DNA of 7,670 bases. Source: an uncultured Clostridia bacterium. Its GTDB lineage: Bacteria > Bacillota > Clostridia > Oscillospirales > QAKW01. Of this stretch, positions 1 through 6,679 are shown piece by piece; positions within the stretch are counted from its first letter, which is position 1; each line of letters opens with the position of its first letter. The translations under genes and the position numbers were made by a program. Location of the stretch: assembly GCA_944387905.1 (NCBI GenBank), contig CALXGU010000070.1, forward strand, positions 1-7,670. The letters are read 5' to 3'. The notes under the pieces are model-generated. The model saw only the letters and a list, made by a program, of their open reading frames with translations. It did no database searches and was not told the DNA's origin.

Positions 1-717
1 AAGGGCCTTGCGTTCATACGGCTTACGGACGACGTTGTGACATGTTCTTTTGCCAAATTCATGACTGATGAACAGATGACGCGTATACTTGAGCTTACGG
101 ATGCCTGTACGGGAGATGTGGTTTTGATAGTCGCGGACGTAAAGAATTCAGTGGTGCTTTCCACGCTCGGAGCTCTGCGTCTTATCGCTGCGGATAAGGT
201 CGGCGTTGAGAGAACGGGCTTCGCGCCGCTCTGGATAACGGAATTCCCGTTTTTTGACTGGGACGAGGACAATAAGTGCTATGTTGCCATGCACCATCCT
301 TTTACCGCACCTATGGATGAATGTCTTGAATATCTTGAAACAGATAAATCAAAGGTGCGCGCCAAGGCATATGACTTGGTGCTCAACGGTATAGAGCTTT
401 CAAGCGGATCTATACGTATAACCGACCCTGAGCTGCAGGAGCGTATGTTCAATATGCTGGGAATGAGCCATGAAGAGGCGGAACAGAAATTTGGATTTTT
501 AATGGGAGCGTTCAAGTACGGCGCTCCGCCTCACGGAGGAATGGGCATAGGTCTTGACAGACTGGTGATGCAGATGGTCGGAGCGCAGAGTCTGAGGGAT
601 GTTGTCGCCTTCCCCAAAGTCCAAAACGCGAGCGAGCTTATGAGCCAGTGCCCGTCTGAGGTATCTGATGCTCAGCTAGAGGAACTCGGTATTAAGATTT
701 GCGACTCAAATATTTAA
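1..717 (+). CDS. aspS: Aspartyl-tRNA synthetase, C-terminal part (5' truncated by window)
   Basis: This cytoplasmic class II aminoacyl-tRNA synthetase charges tRNA-Asp with aspartate. The frame is open from base 1, so the start lies outside; 238 residues are visible of a usual length near 590. The first ~70 residues match the end of the GAD insertion domain of bacterial-type AspRS. The class II catalytic core then continues with the MHHPFT aspartate-site motif (289-306), the AYDLVLNGIEL block, GSIRI (406-420, with the conserved Arg), the KFGFLMGAFKYGAPPHGG stretch, and motif 3 GIGLDRLVM (about 544-570) followed by SLRDVVAFPK. All expected catalytic-core residues in this part are intact, so the gene looks functional. 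Whether the enzyme discriminates between tRNA-Asp and tRNA-Asn cannot be judged, because the anticodon-binding N-terminus is outside the window. No terminator follows it, so some transcripts may run into the ABC operon. Confidence 0.97.
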   Translation, partial: KGLAFIRLTDDVVTCSFAKFMTDEQMTRILELTDACTGDVVLIVADVKNSVVLSTLGALRLIAADKVGVERTGFAPLWITEFPFFDWDEDNKCYVAMHHPFTAPMDECLEYLETDKSKVRAKAYDLVLNGIELSSGSIRITDPELQERMFNMLGMSHEEAEQKFGFLMGAFKYGAPPHGGMGIGLDRLVMQMVGAQSLRDVVAFPKVQNASELMSQCPSEVSDAQLEELGIKICDSNI

Positions 718-767
718 CAAATTATTCACTAAACATCGTATACTGTGTGTTAATATAGATTTATAAA
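714..767 (+). promoter_or_regulatory. Weak candidate promoter for the ABC operon
   Basis: The 69-bp gap between aspS and the ATPase gene is AT-rich and has several sigma-A-like pieces. An extended -10 (TG-T-TAATAT, 748-756) has only a poor TTCACT (725-730) about 20 bp upstream. TTAACA (714-719), overlapping the aspS stop, is followed 19 bp later by TATACT (739-744). A third -10-like TATAAA lies at 762-767. None combines a good -35, a good -10 and 17-bp spacing, so the assignment is tentative. Read-through from aspS is an equally simple explanation for transcription. No inverted repeat or T-tract terminator is present in this gap. Confidence 0.25.
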
Positions 768-772
768 TGAAT

Positions 773-780
773 AAGGAGGG
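773..780 (+). promoter_or_regulatory. Ribosome binding site fixing the GTG start of the ABC ATPase
   Basis: AAGGAGGG lies six bases before the GTG at 787. This near-perfect Shine-Dalgarno match supports the GTG start. The encoded N-terminus (MIEVRNIVKKYG) is also exactly what ABC ATPases of this type begin with. Confidence 0.85.
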
Positions 781-786
781 AACACC

Positions 787-1737
787 GTGATAGAAGTCAG
801 GAATATCGTTAAAAAATACGGCGATAAGTACGCTGTCAACGATATATCGTTTACCGTAAACCGCGGTGAAATTGTGGGATTTCTCGGCCCGAACGGCGCC
901 GGAAAGTCTACGACCATGAACATTTTGACAGGTTACCTGTCTGCAACCTCTGGCACTGTCAAAATAGACGGCTATGATATTCTGGAAAATCCGACCAAGG
1001 CAAAAAGCCTTATAGGTTTTCTGCCTGAGCTGCCGCCGCTGTATATGGATATGACAGTAAAGGAGTATCTTGATTTTGTATATGACCTTAAGGGCTGCAA
1101 GTTTCCCAGACGTCCGCATATAAACGAGATATGCGAGCTTATCAAAATAACAGATGTATATAACAGAATGATAAAAAATCTGTCAAAGGGATATAAGCAG
1201 CGTGTGGGATTTGCTCAGGCACTAATAGGCAATCCGCCTGTTCTTATCCTTGACGAGCCGACGGTAGGTCTTGATCCGAGGCAGATAATAGAAATCAGAA
1301 GCCTTGTTAAAAAGCTTGGAAAAACGCATACCGTTATTTTGTCTACACATATTTTGCAGGAGGTCCAGTCGGTATGTGACAGGATAATAGTTATAAACAA
1401 GGGCCAGCTCGTAGCAGACGGAGACGCGGATACTCTTACATATAAAGTCGCCGGCAACCGCAAGCTGATAGCCAGAATAAGCGGGCCGAAAAACGAGATC
1501 GTAAAAACTCTGCGCGCGCTTGACAGTGTGATCTTTGTTGATCCGTTGGGCTCAAAGGAGCAGGGATCATACGATTATCTTGTTGAATCTCAGCCTAATG
1601 TAGATATCAGAAAAATGATGTTTTCGACTCTTGCAAACAAGGGCTGGCCGCTCATCGGACTCAGGTCAATGGATATGTCGCTTGAGGATGTTTTTGTCCA
1701 GCTTATTACAAACGATACAGGTGAGGTGGTGGAATAA
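787..1737 (+). CDS. GldA-like ABC transporter ATP-binding protein
   Basis: This 316-residue cytoplasmic ATPase should power the ABC-2 permease encoded next. Visible motifs are Walker A GPNGAGKST (34-42), a Q-loop region GFLPELPPLY (77-86), signature LSKGYKQRVG (132-141), Walker B VLILDEP (152-158), D-loop GLDP (161-164) and the H-loop His188 in STHIL. A C-terminal extension of ~95 residues ends in SLEDVFVQLI (298-307), typical of ABC-2 exporter ATPases. The usual Q-loop Gln is Glu here, as in many GldA-like proteins. The closest recognisable type is the gliding-associated GldA ATPase, but related drug or lipid exporters share these motifs. I infer the GldA-like label mostly from the GldF- and GldG-like neighbours. 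The stop overlaps the next start by one base (TAATG), so translation is coupled. Substrate unknown. Confidence 0.95.
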   Translation: MIEVRNIVKKYGDKYAVNDISFTVNRGEIVGFLGPNGAGKSTTMNILTGYLSATSGTVKIDGYDILENPTKAKSLIGFLPELPPLYMDMTVKEYLDFVYDLKGCKFPRRPHINEICELIKITDVYNRMIKNLSKGYKQRVGFAQALIGNPPVLILDEPTVGLDPRQIIEIRSLVKKLGKTHTVILSTHILQEVQSVCDRIIVINKGQLVADGDADTLTYKVAGNRKLIARISGPKNEIVKTLRALDSVIFVDPLGSKEQGSYDYLVESQPNVDIRKMMFSTLANKGWPLIGLRSMDMSLEDVFVQLITNDTGEVVE

Positions 1738-2441
1738 TGATAGCCGTATTCAAACGTGAACTCAAATCATATTTGACATCGCCGGTAGGTTATTCGTATC
1801 TTTTCATTTTTCTGCTGGCAACCGGGTTTTTCTTTTATGTAAATAATATAATTGCCGGCTCGACTGATACTATCGGCTATTTTGCGTATACAAGATATCT
1901 TCTTATAATTATTCTTCCTCTTCTTGCCATGAAGCTTTTTCCCGAGGAGCGCAAGAACAAGACTGATCAGGTGCTTATAACCTCTCCCGTCAGTATTTCA
2001 AAAATCGTTATAGGCAAGTTTTTGGCGGCATATGCTATGTTTTTTATAGGTCTTATCCCTACGCTTATAAACATGATATTTCTCGCAAGCGTCGGATACC
2101 TTGAAATAGGCATCGCTGCCGGAAACTATATCGGACTTTTGTTTATAGCCGCCGCGTTTCTTGCGATCGCAATGTTTATGTCGGTGCTGACAGAAAGCAT
2201 GATAACGGCGTTTATCATGGGTGCTTTTTCGCTTGCGTTGTTTGCTGTCGCGGACCTTGTGTCGCAGACTCTCAATATAACTATTCTCAGCAAAATCGTA
2301 AGCGTGGTATCAGTTACAAGCAGGTATGAGGAATTCAACCAGGGACTGTTTAATATCTCCACTATAATTTATTTTCTCAGCCTTTCGGTGATCTTCATAT
2401 TTCTGACGATAAGAATTATAGATAAAAGGAGGTGGAGCTGA
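1737..2441 (+). CDS. GldF-like ABC-2 type permease subunit
   Basis: This 234-residue integral membrane protein is the transmembrane half of the transporter powered by the preceding ATPase. About six hydrophobic segments are seen, near residues 17-38, 52-68, 93-116, 130-152, 155-175 and 207-227, with a short basic C-terminus (IIDKRRWS). The cytoplasmic loop after the second helix carries FPEERKNKTDQVLITSPVS (68-86), the conserved loop of GldF-like ABC-2 permeases. The start is ATG 1737, which overlaps the ATPase stop, with GAGGTG (1723-1728) eight bases upstream as its ribosome site. The length fits a half-transporter, so a homodimer is expected. It is not fused to the GldG-like part, which is encoded separately downstream. 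The transported substrate is not evident from sequence. Confidence 0.93.
   Translation: MIAVFKRELKSYLTSPVGYSYLFIFLLATGFFFYVNNIIAGSTDTIGYFAYTRYLLIIILPLLAMKLFPEERKNKTDQVLITSPVSISKIVIGKFLAAYAMFFIGLIPTLINMIFLASVGYLEIGIAAGNYIGLLFIAAAFLAIAMFMSVLTESMITAFIMGAFSLALFAVADLVSQTLNITILSKIVSVVSVTSRYEEFNQGLFNISTIIYFLSLSVIFIFLTIRIIDKRRWS
2426..2433 (+). promoter_or_regulatory. Ribosome binding site that decides the GldG-like start
   Basis: AAGGAGGT lies seven bases before ATG 2441. An upstream in-frame GTG at 2432 falls within this Shine-Dalgarno sequence itself and therefore cannot be the start it serves. The site lies inside the permease gene's last codons, so initiation is probably coupled to permease termination. 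Confidence 0.85.
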
Positions 2442-3991
2442 TGGAGAATAACAACAATACAAATCTGCCGGATGAAAACGACAAAATCGAGCAGGTATCC
2501 GCTGATGAAATAACCGTTTCGGCGATAAAGAACTCTAAAAAAAGAAAAAAAACCTCATTCTTTAAAAGCAGGGGCTTTAAATACGGAAGCTTTGCTACGG
2601 CAATGACAGCGCTTTTGATAGTAGTTGTTATTGCGGCGAATATGGTGCTGTCAACATTATCCGACCGTTATTCATGGGCTTTGGATTTCACCTCAACCGG
2701 AATGTATGATATTTCAGACGCTACAAAACAGGTTGTAAATTCTCTTGATCCGTCTGTGTATATAGAGATCACGGTATTTTATAATGAAAACAGCTATCCG
2801 TACTACCTTTCGGAGCCTATAAAAAGATTTGCAAATCTGTCGGATAATATAACCGTTACATATGTTGATCCGGAAAAAAACCCGGCATCACTCAATCAAT
2901 ATGGAACGGAATATAACATTCAGTCCGGCGCCGTTGTCATGAAAAGCGGCGACAGGGTGAGAGTGTTTAACGTAGATGATTATCTTGAGCAGGATAGCGA
3001 AACAGGTGCCATGCGCATCTATATTGAGGAGCGTCTTGCCGCGGGTGTGCTGTTTGTCACCAAGGAAGAAATCCCGGTTGTATATTTTGTTAACGGCCAC
3101 GGCGAAGAAGGCTATGAAAGCCTGATGAATATGATAGCCAATAACGGTGCTGAGGTTAAGGAAATTGACCTTATGACGGATACCGAGGGCTTTGATCCTG
3201 CTTCAAAGCTTATGGTGATATGCAATCCGACACGTGATTATTCCGATTCGGAAATACGTCTTATACAGGATTTTCTGAGCAACGGCAATCAGCTCGGAAG
3301 AAATCTCATGTATTTTGCGTCAACAGATTCTATATCAGTTCCTAATCTTGAAAGATTTCTTAAGGACTGGGGCATACAGTTCAATAACGATATGGTACTT
3401 GATGATGAATATTGTGTAGGTACGACGCCGTACATGGTCATCCCGAAATTCACATCAGAGGAAATCATGAATACCGGCTCAGTTATGACTACCGTAACAT
3501 CTCCTATCACGCCAAATGCACGCTCTCTTACAATGCTGTTTGAGGAAAATTCATCGTATATAACTCAGCCGCTTATAACTACATTTGAAGAAACCTCTTA
3601 CAGCAAAGATAAGACAGTAGTTACGTCTACATGGGACAGACAGGATACCGATAAATCGGGACCGTTTACCGTTGCCGCTCTGTCGATGAATTATAAGTAT
3701 GTAAATAACATACAGGTACAAAACTATGTCTTTGTGAGCGGTTCTGTGGATATGCTGGAAAGCAGTATTCTTACATATTCAGGCAACGGTGAATACTTGA
3801 TGCAGATATATAAAATGATGGTAAATGAAGAGGACGATACGATACTTGCAGCACAAAAGTCAACATCGTCCAGCGTAGCTACACTCAATAAAAATCAGAC
3901 ACTTGCAATGACGCTTGTCGTGCTTGTGATACTTCCGCTGATTTGCCTTATAGTCGGGCTTGCCGTTTTTATTAGAAGGAGATTTATGTGA
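2441..3991 (+). CDS. GldG-like ABC transporter auxiliary protein (ABC_transp_aux type)
   Basis: The protein has 516 residues from ATG 2441, which overlaps the permease stop by one base (TGATG). A charged cytoplasmic N-terminal tail of ~47 residues contains a basic patch (KKRKK, 33-37). A first membrane helix spans about 51-73. A large extracytoplasmic domain (about 74-485) is followed by a second helix (about 487-511) ending in RRRFM. The domain contains FVNGHGEEGYESL (216-228), resembling the GHGE motif of GldG-type proteins, a Rossmann-like block MVICNPTRDYSDSEIRLIQDFLSNG (within 258-282) and PNLERFLKDWGI (301-312), all typical of the ABC_transp_aux/GldG family. The family is thought to work with GldA/GldF, but its biochemical activity is not established. 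Gene order and coupling support one complex with the two preceding genes. The common GldF-GldG fusion is absent here. Confidence 0.9.
   Translation: MENNNNTNLPDENDKIEQVSADEITVSAIKNSKKRKKTSFFKSRGFKYGSFATAMTALLIVVVIAANMVLSTLSDRYSWALDFTSTGMYDISDATKQVVNSLDPSVYIEITVFYNENSYPYYLSEPIKRFANLSDNITVTYVDPEKNPASLNQYGTEYNIQSGAVVMKSGDRVRVFNVDDYLEQDSETGAMRIYIEERLAAGVLFVTKEEIPVVYFVNGHGEEGYESLMNMIANNGAEVKEIDLMTDTEGFDPASKLMVICNPTRDYSDSEIRLIQDFLSNGNQLGRNLMYFASTDSISVPNLERFLKDWGIQFNNDMVLDDEYCVGTTPYMVIPKFTSEEIMNTGSVMTTVTSPITPNARSLTMLFEENSSYITQPLITTFEETSYSKDKTVVTSTWDRQDTDKSGPFTVAALSMNYKYVNNIQVQNYVFVSGSVDMLESSILTYSGNGEYLMQIYKMMVNEEDDTILAAQKSTSSSVATLNKNQTLAMTLVVLVILPLICLIVGLAVFIRRRFM
3976..3981 (+). promoter_or_regulatory. 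Ribosome binding site for the DUF4340 gene
   Basis: AAGGAG lies six bases before GTG 3988 and nine bases before ATG 3991; the two are adjacent in-frame codons. I prefer ATG 3991 because it gives the same one-base TGATG overlap used by the preceding gene. The choice changes only one residue. Confidence 0.7.
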
Positions 3992-5664
3992 TGGACGACA
4001 AGGATTTAAGACAAAATACCCCGGATGTGACAGAATCGAAAAACGCAGATGCGTCTGCTGATATCGCTGATGTAAAGCCGGATAGCCCGGATGCGAATAT
4101 TGATACTGATGATGCAAAGCCGGATAGCAAGGATGGTACTAACGATGTTTCCGATGCATATGCAGACGACAGCAGTCTGAAAGAGACAGGTACTAACCTG
4201 TCTGTACCTGAGTTTAAATTTTTGGGAGATCCCAATATTGACGGCAAAGACAAAACAAAAAAAATCACTTTATTCAAACGCTTGAAGCCGATTATAGTGC
4301 TGTGTGCCGTAGCAGTGATTTTGGTAGGTTCGGTATTTGCTCTCAAATTTGTATTTCCTCAGGAGGAAGAACCGTCAGATATCGATGAAAACAGTACAGG
4401 AATACAAATTTTTGATTTTATCGGCAGCTCCGCCGACAGAATGGAAATCAAAAATACTAATGACAGCTATGCTTTTGTCAAAAAAGTAGAAAAGACATTT
4501 GTCATAGAAGGCAAAGAGGATCTTCCTGTGATAAACTCAAGTATAATCGCTGCAATGAGTACGTTCGGCTCTCTGACAGCGGACAGTGAGGTAGCAACAG
4601 GAGTCACTGACTTTGAGCAGTACGGACTGAATGATCCCGTTTCAACCGTCACATGGAAAAAAGATGACCAGACTCATTATATCGAACTGGGAACGCTTGC
4701 CTCAAGCGGCGGATATTATATGCGTGTTGACGGCGGTGATACGGTATATACATACGATAGTATAAATGCAAAGTATTATTTGTCACCGAGAATGGATTAT
4801 TACAGTACAGCCGTATTTGATTTCAATGAGGAACAGGACGCCTCATACATAAATCATTTTCTGATCAAACAAAGAGATTCAGATCCTATCGAAATTCAGC
4901 TTCAGGATCTGACAGACGAGTCTCTTGACAGCGCGTATCTTATAGTAAAACCTGTCACTCATAACTTTTCGGTAGAAAAGTCATACCAACTGACCCAGCT
5001 TATGAAAAATCTGACGTCATGTACAGTGTATGACGATGATATAAGCCCTGAGAACCTGAAAAAATACGGACTTGATGATCCACAATATACTTTCTCGTTT
5101 ACCAACGTCCAGGTAGTGAATACTGCGTATTTCGGAGACTTATCTGACGAGGGATATTATTATATGTACGCAGACGATCATGATTTTATATATATAGTAG
5201 ATGCCGATACAATAAACGTTATAACTCATGACGTAGCATATTACTGTGAGGGAATGTCATATATACGCTCATACGATACAATAGATAACCTCACAATAAA
5301 CGGTGCAGGTAAGACTTATTTTATAGATATTACGGGTACCGCTGATACAAACGACTTAAAAGCTTATATAAATAATAAATACGTCGAGTATGACAGTTTT
5401 GCCGATCTTTACGGACATCTTATAAGCATTGAGATAAAAGATACAGGCGAAAAGCGGCCTGATGATGAGCTTCTGGTCACAATAACCGTTAACTGTATAG
5501 ATGGTACTACAGATGTGTTGAAATACTATAAGCAGAGCGACGTTGATTCGTTCTTTGAGCTCAACGGTGAGGGTATATTTATTGTTTCCACTTCAAAAGT
5601 AGAACAAATACTCGAATTTGCTCAAAAACTTTATGACGGAGAGGAAATACCCGTAGATTGGTAA
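3991..5664 (+). CDS. DUF4340-type membrane-anchored protein, partner of the GldFG-like transporter
   Basis: The protein has 557 residues from ATG 3991. An Asp-rich hydrophilic tail (1-60, 18 Asp) and a basic stretch (86-99) precede a single membrane helix (about 100-122), predicting an inside N-terminus and a large outside domain. The outer part repeats a beta-rich unit. YGLNDP (211-216) and YGLDDP (359-364) each introduce strands, then a YYM-containing hairpin (242-244, 390-392) and an aromatic strand (VYTYD, FIYIVD). These are hallmarks of DUF4340 proteins. A third, weaker copy may occupy about 495-543. No catalytic residues are recognisable. Position as last gene of the coupled operon, and the known DUF4340 association with GldG-like proteins, suggest an extracytoplasmic accessory subunit. 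The function is unknown. The gene ends 10 bp before the operon's terminator hairpin. Confidence 0.88.
   Translation: MDDKDLRQNTPDVTESKNADASADIADVKPDSPDANIDTDDAKPDSKDGTNDVSDAYADDSSLKETGTNLSVPEFKFLGDPNIDGKDKTKKITLFKRLKPIIVLCAVAVILVGSVFALKFVFPQEEEPSDIDENSTGIQIFDFIGSSADRMEIKNTNDSYAFVKKVEKTFVIEGKEDLPVINSSIIAAMSTFGSLTADSEVATGVTDFEQYGLNDPVSTVTWKKDDQTHYIELGTLASSGGYYMRVDGGDTVYTYDSINAKYYLSPRMDYYSTAVFDFNEEQDASYINHFLIKQRDSDPIEIQLQDLTDESLDSAYLIVKPVTHNFSVEKSYQLTQLMKNLTSCTVYDDDISPENLKKYGLDDPQYTFSFTNVQVVNTAYFGDLSDEGYYYMYADDHDFIYIVDADTINVITHDVAYYCEGMSYIRSYDTIDNLTINGAGKTYFIDITGTADTNDLKAYINNKYVEYDSFADLYGHLISIEIKDTGEKRPDDELLVTITVNCIDGTTDVLKYYKQSDVDSFFELNGEGIFIVSTSKVEQILEFAQKLYDGEEIPVDW
4069..4152 (+). repeat. 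Tandem 42-bp (14-codon) duplication in the Asp-rich tail of the DUF4340 gene
   Basis: Two adjacent 42-bp units (4069-4110 and 4111-4152) lie in frame. Their first 25 bases (4069-4093 and 4111-4135) differ at only three positions, while the remainders have diverged. They encode DVKPDSPD (residues 27-34) and DAKPDSKD (41-48), each followed by six less conserved residues. This is direct evidence of a recent in-frame slippage duplication in a disordered acidic tail. The copy number may vary between strains. Confidence 0.8.
4184..4210 (+). other. Two overlapping, mutually exclusive inverted repeats inside the DUF4340 gene
   Basis: AGACAGGT (4184-4191) is perfectly complementary to ACCTGTCT (4196-4203) with a four-base loop. 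CAGGTAC (4187-4193), sharing most of that left arm, is perfectly complementary to GTACCTG (4204-4210) with a ten-base loop. The two hairpins cannot form together. No T-tract follows, so this is not a terminator. It lies in coding sequence just after the acidic tail (residues ETGTNLSVP). The complementarity is seen directly; any role in mRNA folding or translation is unproven. Confidence 0.45.
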
Positions 5665-5674
5665 TAAACAGAAT

Positions 5675-5712
5675 AAAGGCGCTGTGTTTTATCACAGCGC
5701 TTTTTATTTTTT
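5675..5712. terminator. Rho-independent terminator, probably bidirectional, between convergent operons
   Basis: The arms GCGCTGTG (5679-5686) and CACAGCGC (5693-5700) form a perfect 8-bp GC-rich stem with a TTTTAT loop, extended by AAAG against TTTT. On the plus strand it is followed by TTTTTATTTTTT (5701-5712), an excellent U-tract for ending the four-gene transporter operon. On the minus strand the stem is followed by a weaker T-rich stretch (CTTTATTCTGTTTATT, complement of about 5663-5678). It can therefore plausibly also stop transcripts of the opposing operon, whose last gene ends at 5765. Confidence 0.9.
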
Positions 5713-5764
5713 GTCAGATAAATTATCAAATTTATGATCAGAATATGCTCGGCAAAGCTGGACA

Positions 5765-6679
5765 TCAATTGAACGGAAAACTGAAGTTTGTTATTCTCAT
5801 CACTGCAGCGGCAATGCTTACAGCAAAAAACAGCCATATAAAAATCGATTTTAACGGGTCGCCGTAAACCAGTTTTTTTGTATTTGTTTTAAGTCTGTTT
5901 TTGTCGCCCAGATCATCTATCACGTTTTCTGTCAGCCTCAGAGTGAGATATAAAACTGCCAGTAAAACAATTACCGTTATTATTGCAAACAGCACATCGC
6001 TCAAAAGATACGCCAAATAATCGCTGTTCAGGCTTATATATACAGCCAGTGCGTTATTGATGCAGTGACATATAATTGCCGGATAAACGCTTTTGAAAAG
6101 ATGAGTAATAACTGCATAGAATACTCCGGCTATGAACAGTGACGGAATAGTGAGAAGTGATGCGTGAAAAAGAGAAAAAACAACAGATGTCATTAACACC
6201 GAGACGGTAACGCCGTATTTTTCATATTCAGACAGCGCAAGCCCTCTCAGCAGCAGTTCTTCACAGACAGCGGGCATAATCACTGTTGTCAGGATCATTA
6301 TAAACGGATTCTGACTCACAAAAGACACCGTTGAAGATGCGGCGGAAGTGTTCCACAGCCCGCCTGCAAGAGCTGCGATCCCAATGTTTATCAGCGCGCA
6401 GATCACCGAAGTGGACAGACCGAACAGCAGAATGAACGGCAGGTATTTTATTTTAACAAACTTAAGCTTTAACGCAGTTTTGCGTTTATATCTGTTTAGA
6501 CGGATATAGATAGCTAAAGGAAGTATAAAAATAATCAGGTAAATAAGTATTTTGTGAAGGTTTGTAATATTTTTAAGCAGATGCGGCGAGAGGAAGTCAA
6601 GCAGAAGCAGGAGAGTTAGAACACAAAACAGAAGAGCTGCAATTTTGTCTGATACAAACCTCTTTTTTCTGTCAGCCAT
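5765..6679 (-). CDS. CPBP-family intramembrane metalloprotease-like protein (CAAX protease/bacteriocin-processing family)
   Basis: This 304-residue polytopic membrane protein has about eight hydrophobic segments. The diagnostic motifs are present: CEELLLRG (139-146; E140, E141, R145), FSLFH (168-172; FxxxH with H172) and HCINN (205-209; HxxxN). These glutamates and histidines form the presumed intramembrane active site of the Abi/CPBP family, relatives of CAAX prenyl endopeptidases. In bacteria the family has been linked to bacteriocin self-immunity and membrane-protein processing; the substrate here cannot be told. The C-terminus adds a ~30-residue charged loop (about 248-277) and a final helix (about 278-294). 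ATG 6679 lies inside the end of the upstream DJ-1-like gene (8-bp overlap, ATGGCTGA). I see no good Shine-Dalgarno sequence before it, so translation probably depends on reinitiation. It is the last gene of the leftward operon. Confidence 0.93.
   Translation of the reverse strand: MADRKKRFVSDKIAALLFCVLTLLLLLDFLSPHLLKNITNLHKILIYLIIFILPLAIYIRLNRYKRKTALKLKFVKIKYLPFILLFGLSTSVICALINIGIAALAGGLWNTSAASSTVSFVSQNPFIMILTTVIMPAVCEELLLRGLALSEYEKYGVTVSVLMTSVVFSLFHASLLTIPSLFIAGVFYAVITHLFKSVYPAIICHCINNALAVYISLNSDYLAYLLSDVLFAIITVIVLLAVLYLTLRLTENVIDDLGDKNRLKTNTKKLVYGDPLKSIFIWLFFAVSIAAAVMRITNFSFPFN

Noticed and set aside
706..1119. 137-codon minus-strand frame opposite the ABC ATPase start
   Set aside because: It lies antisense to the Walker A and Q-loop region of a clear ATPase gene, has no recognisable protein features and no ribosome site; it is a shadow frame.
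2432..2440. Upstream GTG start for the GldG-like gene
   Set aside because: This GTG lies within the AAGGAGGT ribosome site itself; ATG 2441 has ideal spacing and the same TGATG overlap seen at the next junction.
3984..4346. 120-codon minus-strand frame opposite the Asp-rich tail of the DUF4340 gene
   Set aside because: Its Ser/Ala-rich composition is simply the complement of repeated GAT/GAC/GCA codons. The plus-strand gene is supported by its ribosome site, coupling and domain repeats.
5717..5727. Short palindrome GATAAATTATC in the convergent intergenic gap
   Set aside because: It is an AT-rich 5-bp-arm palindrome next to a much stronger terminator and lies downstream of both operons, so an operator role is unlikely; probably chance.
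5658..5867. 69-codon plus-strand frame running through the terminator
   Set aside because: It begins inside the end of the DUF4340 gene, is crossed by the terminator hairpin and ends antisense to the CPBP gene; there is no ribosome site or family resemblance.
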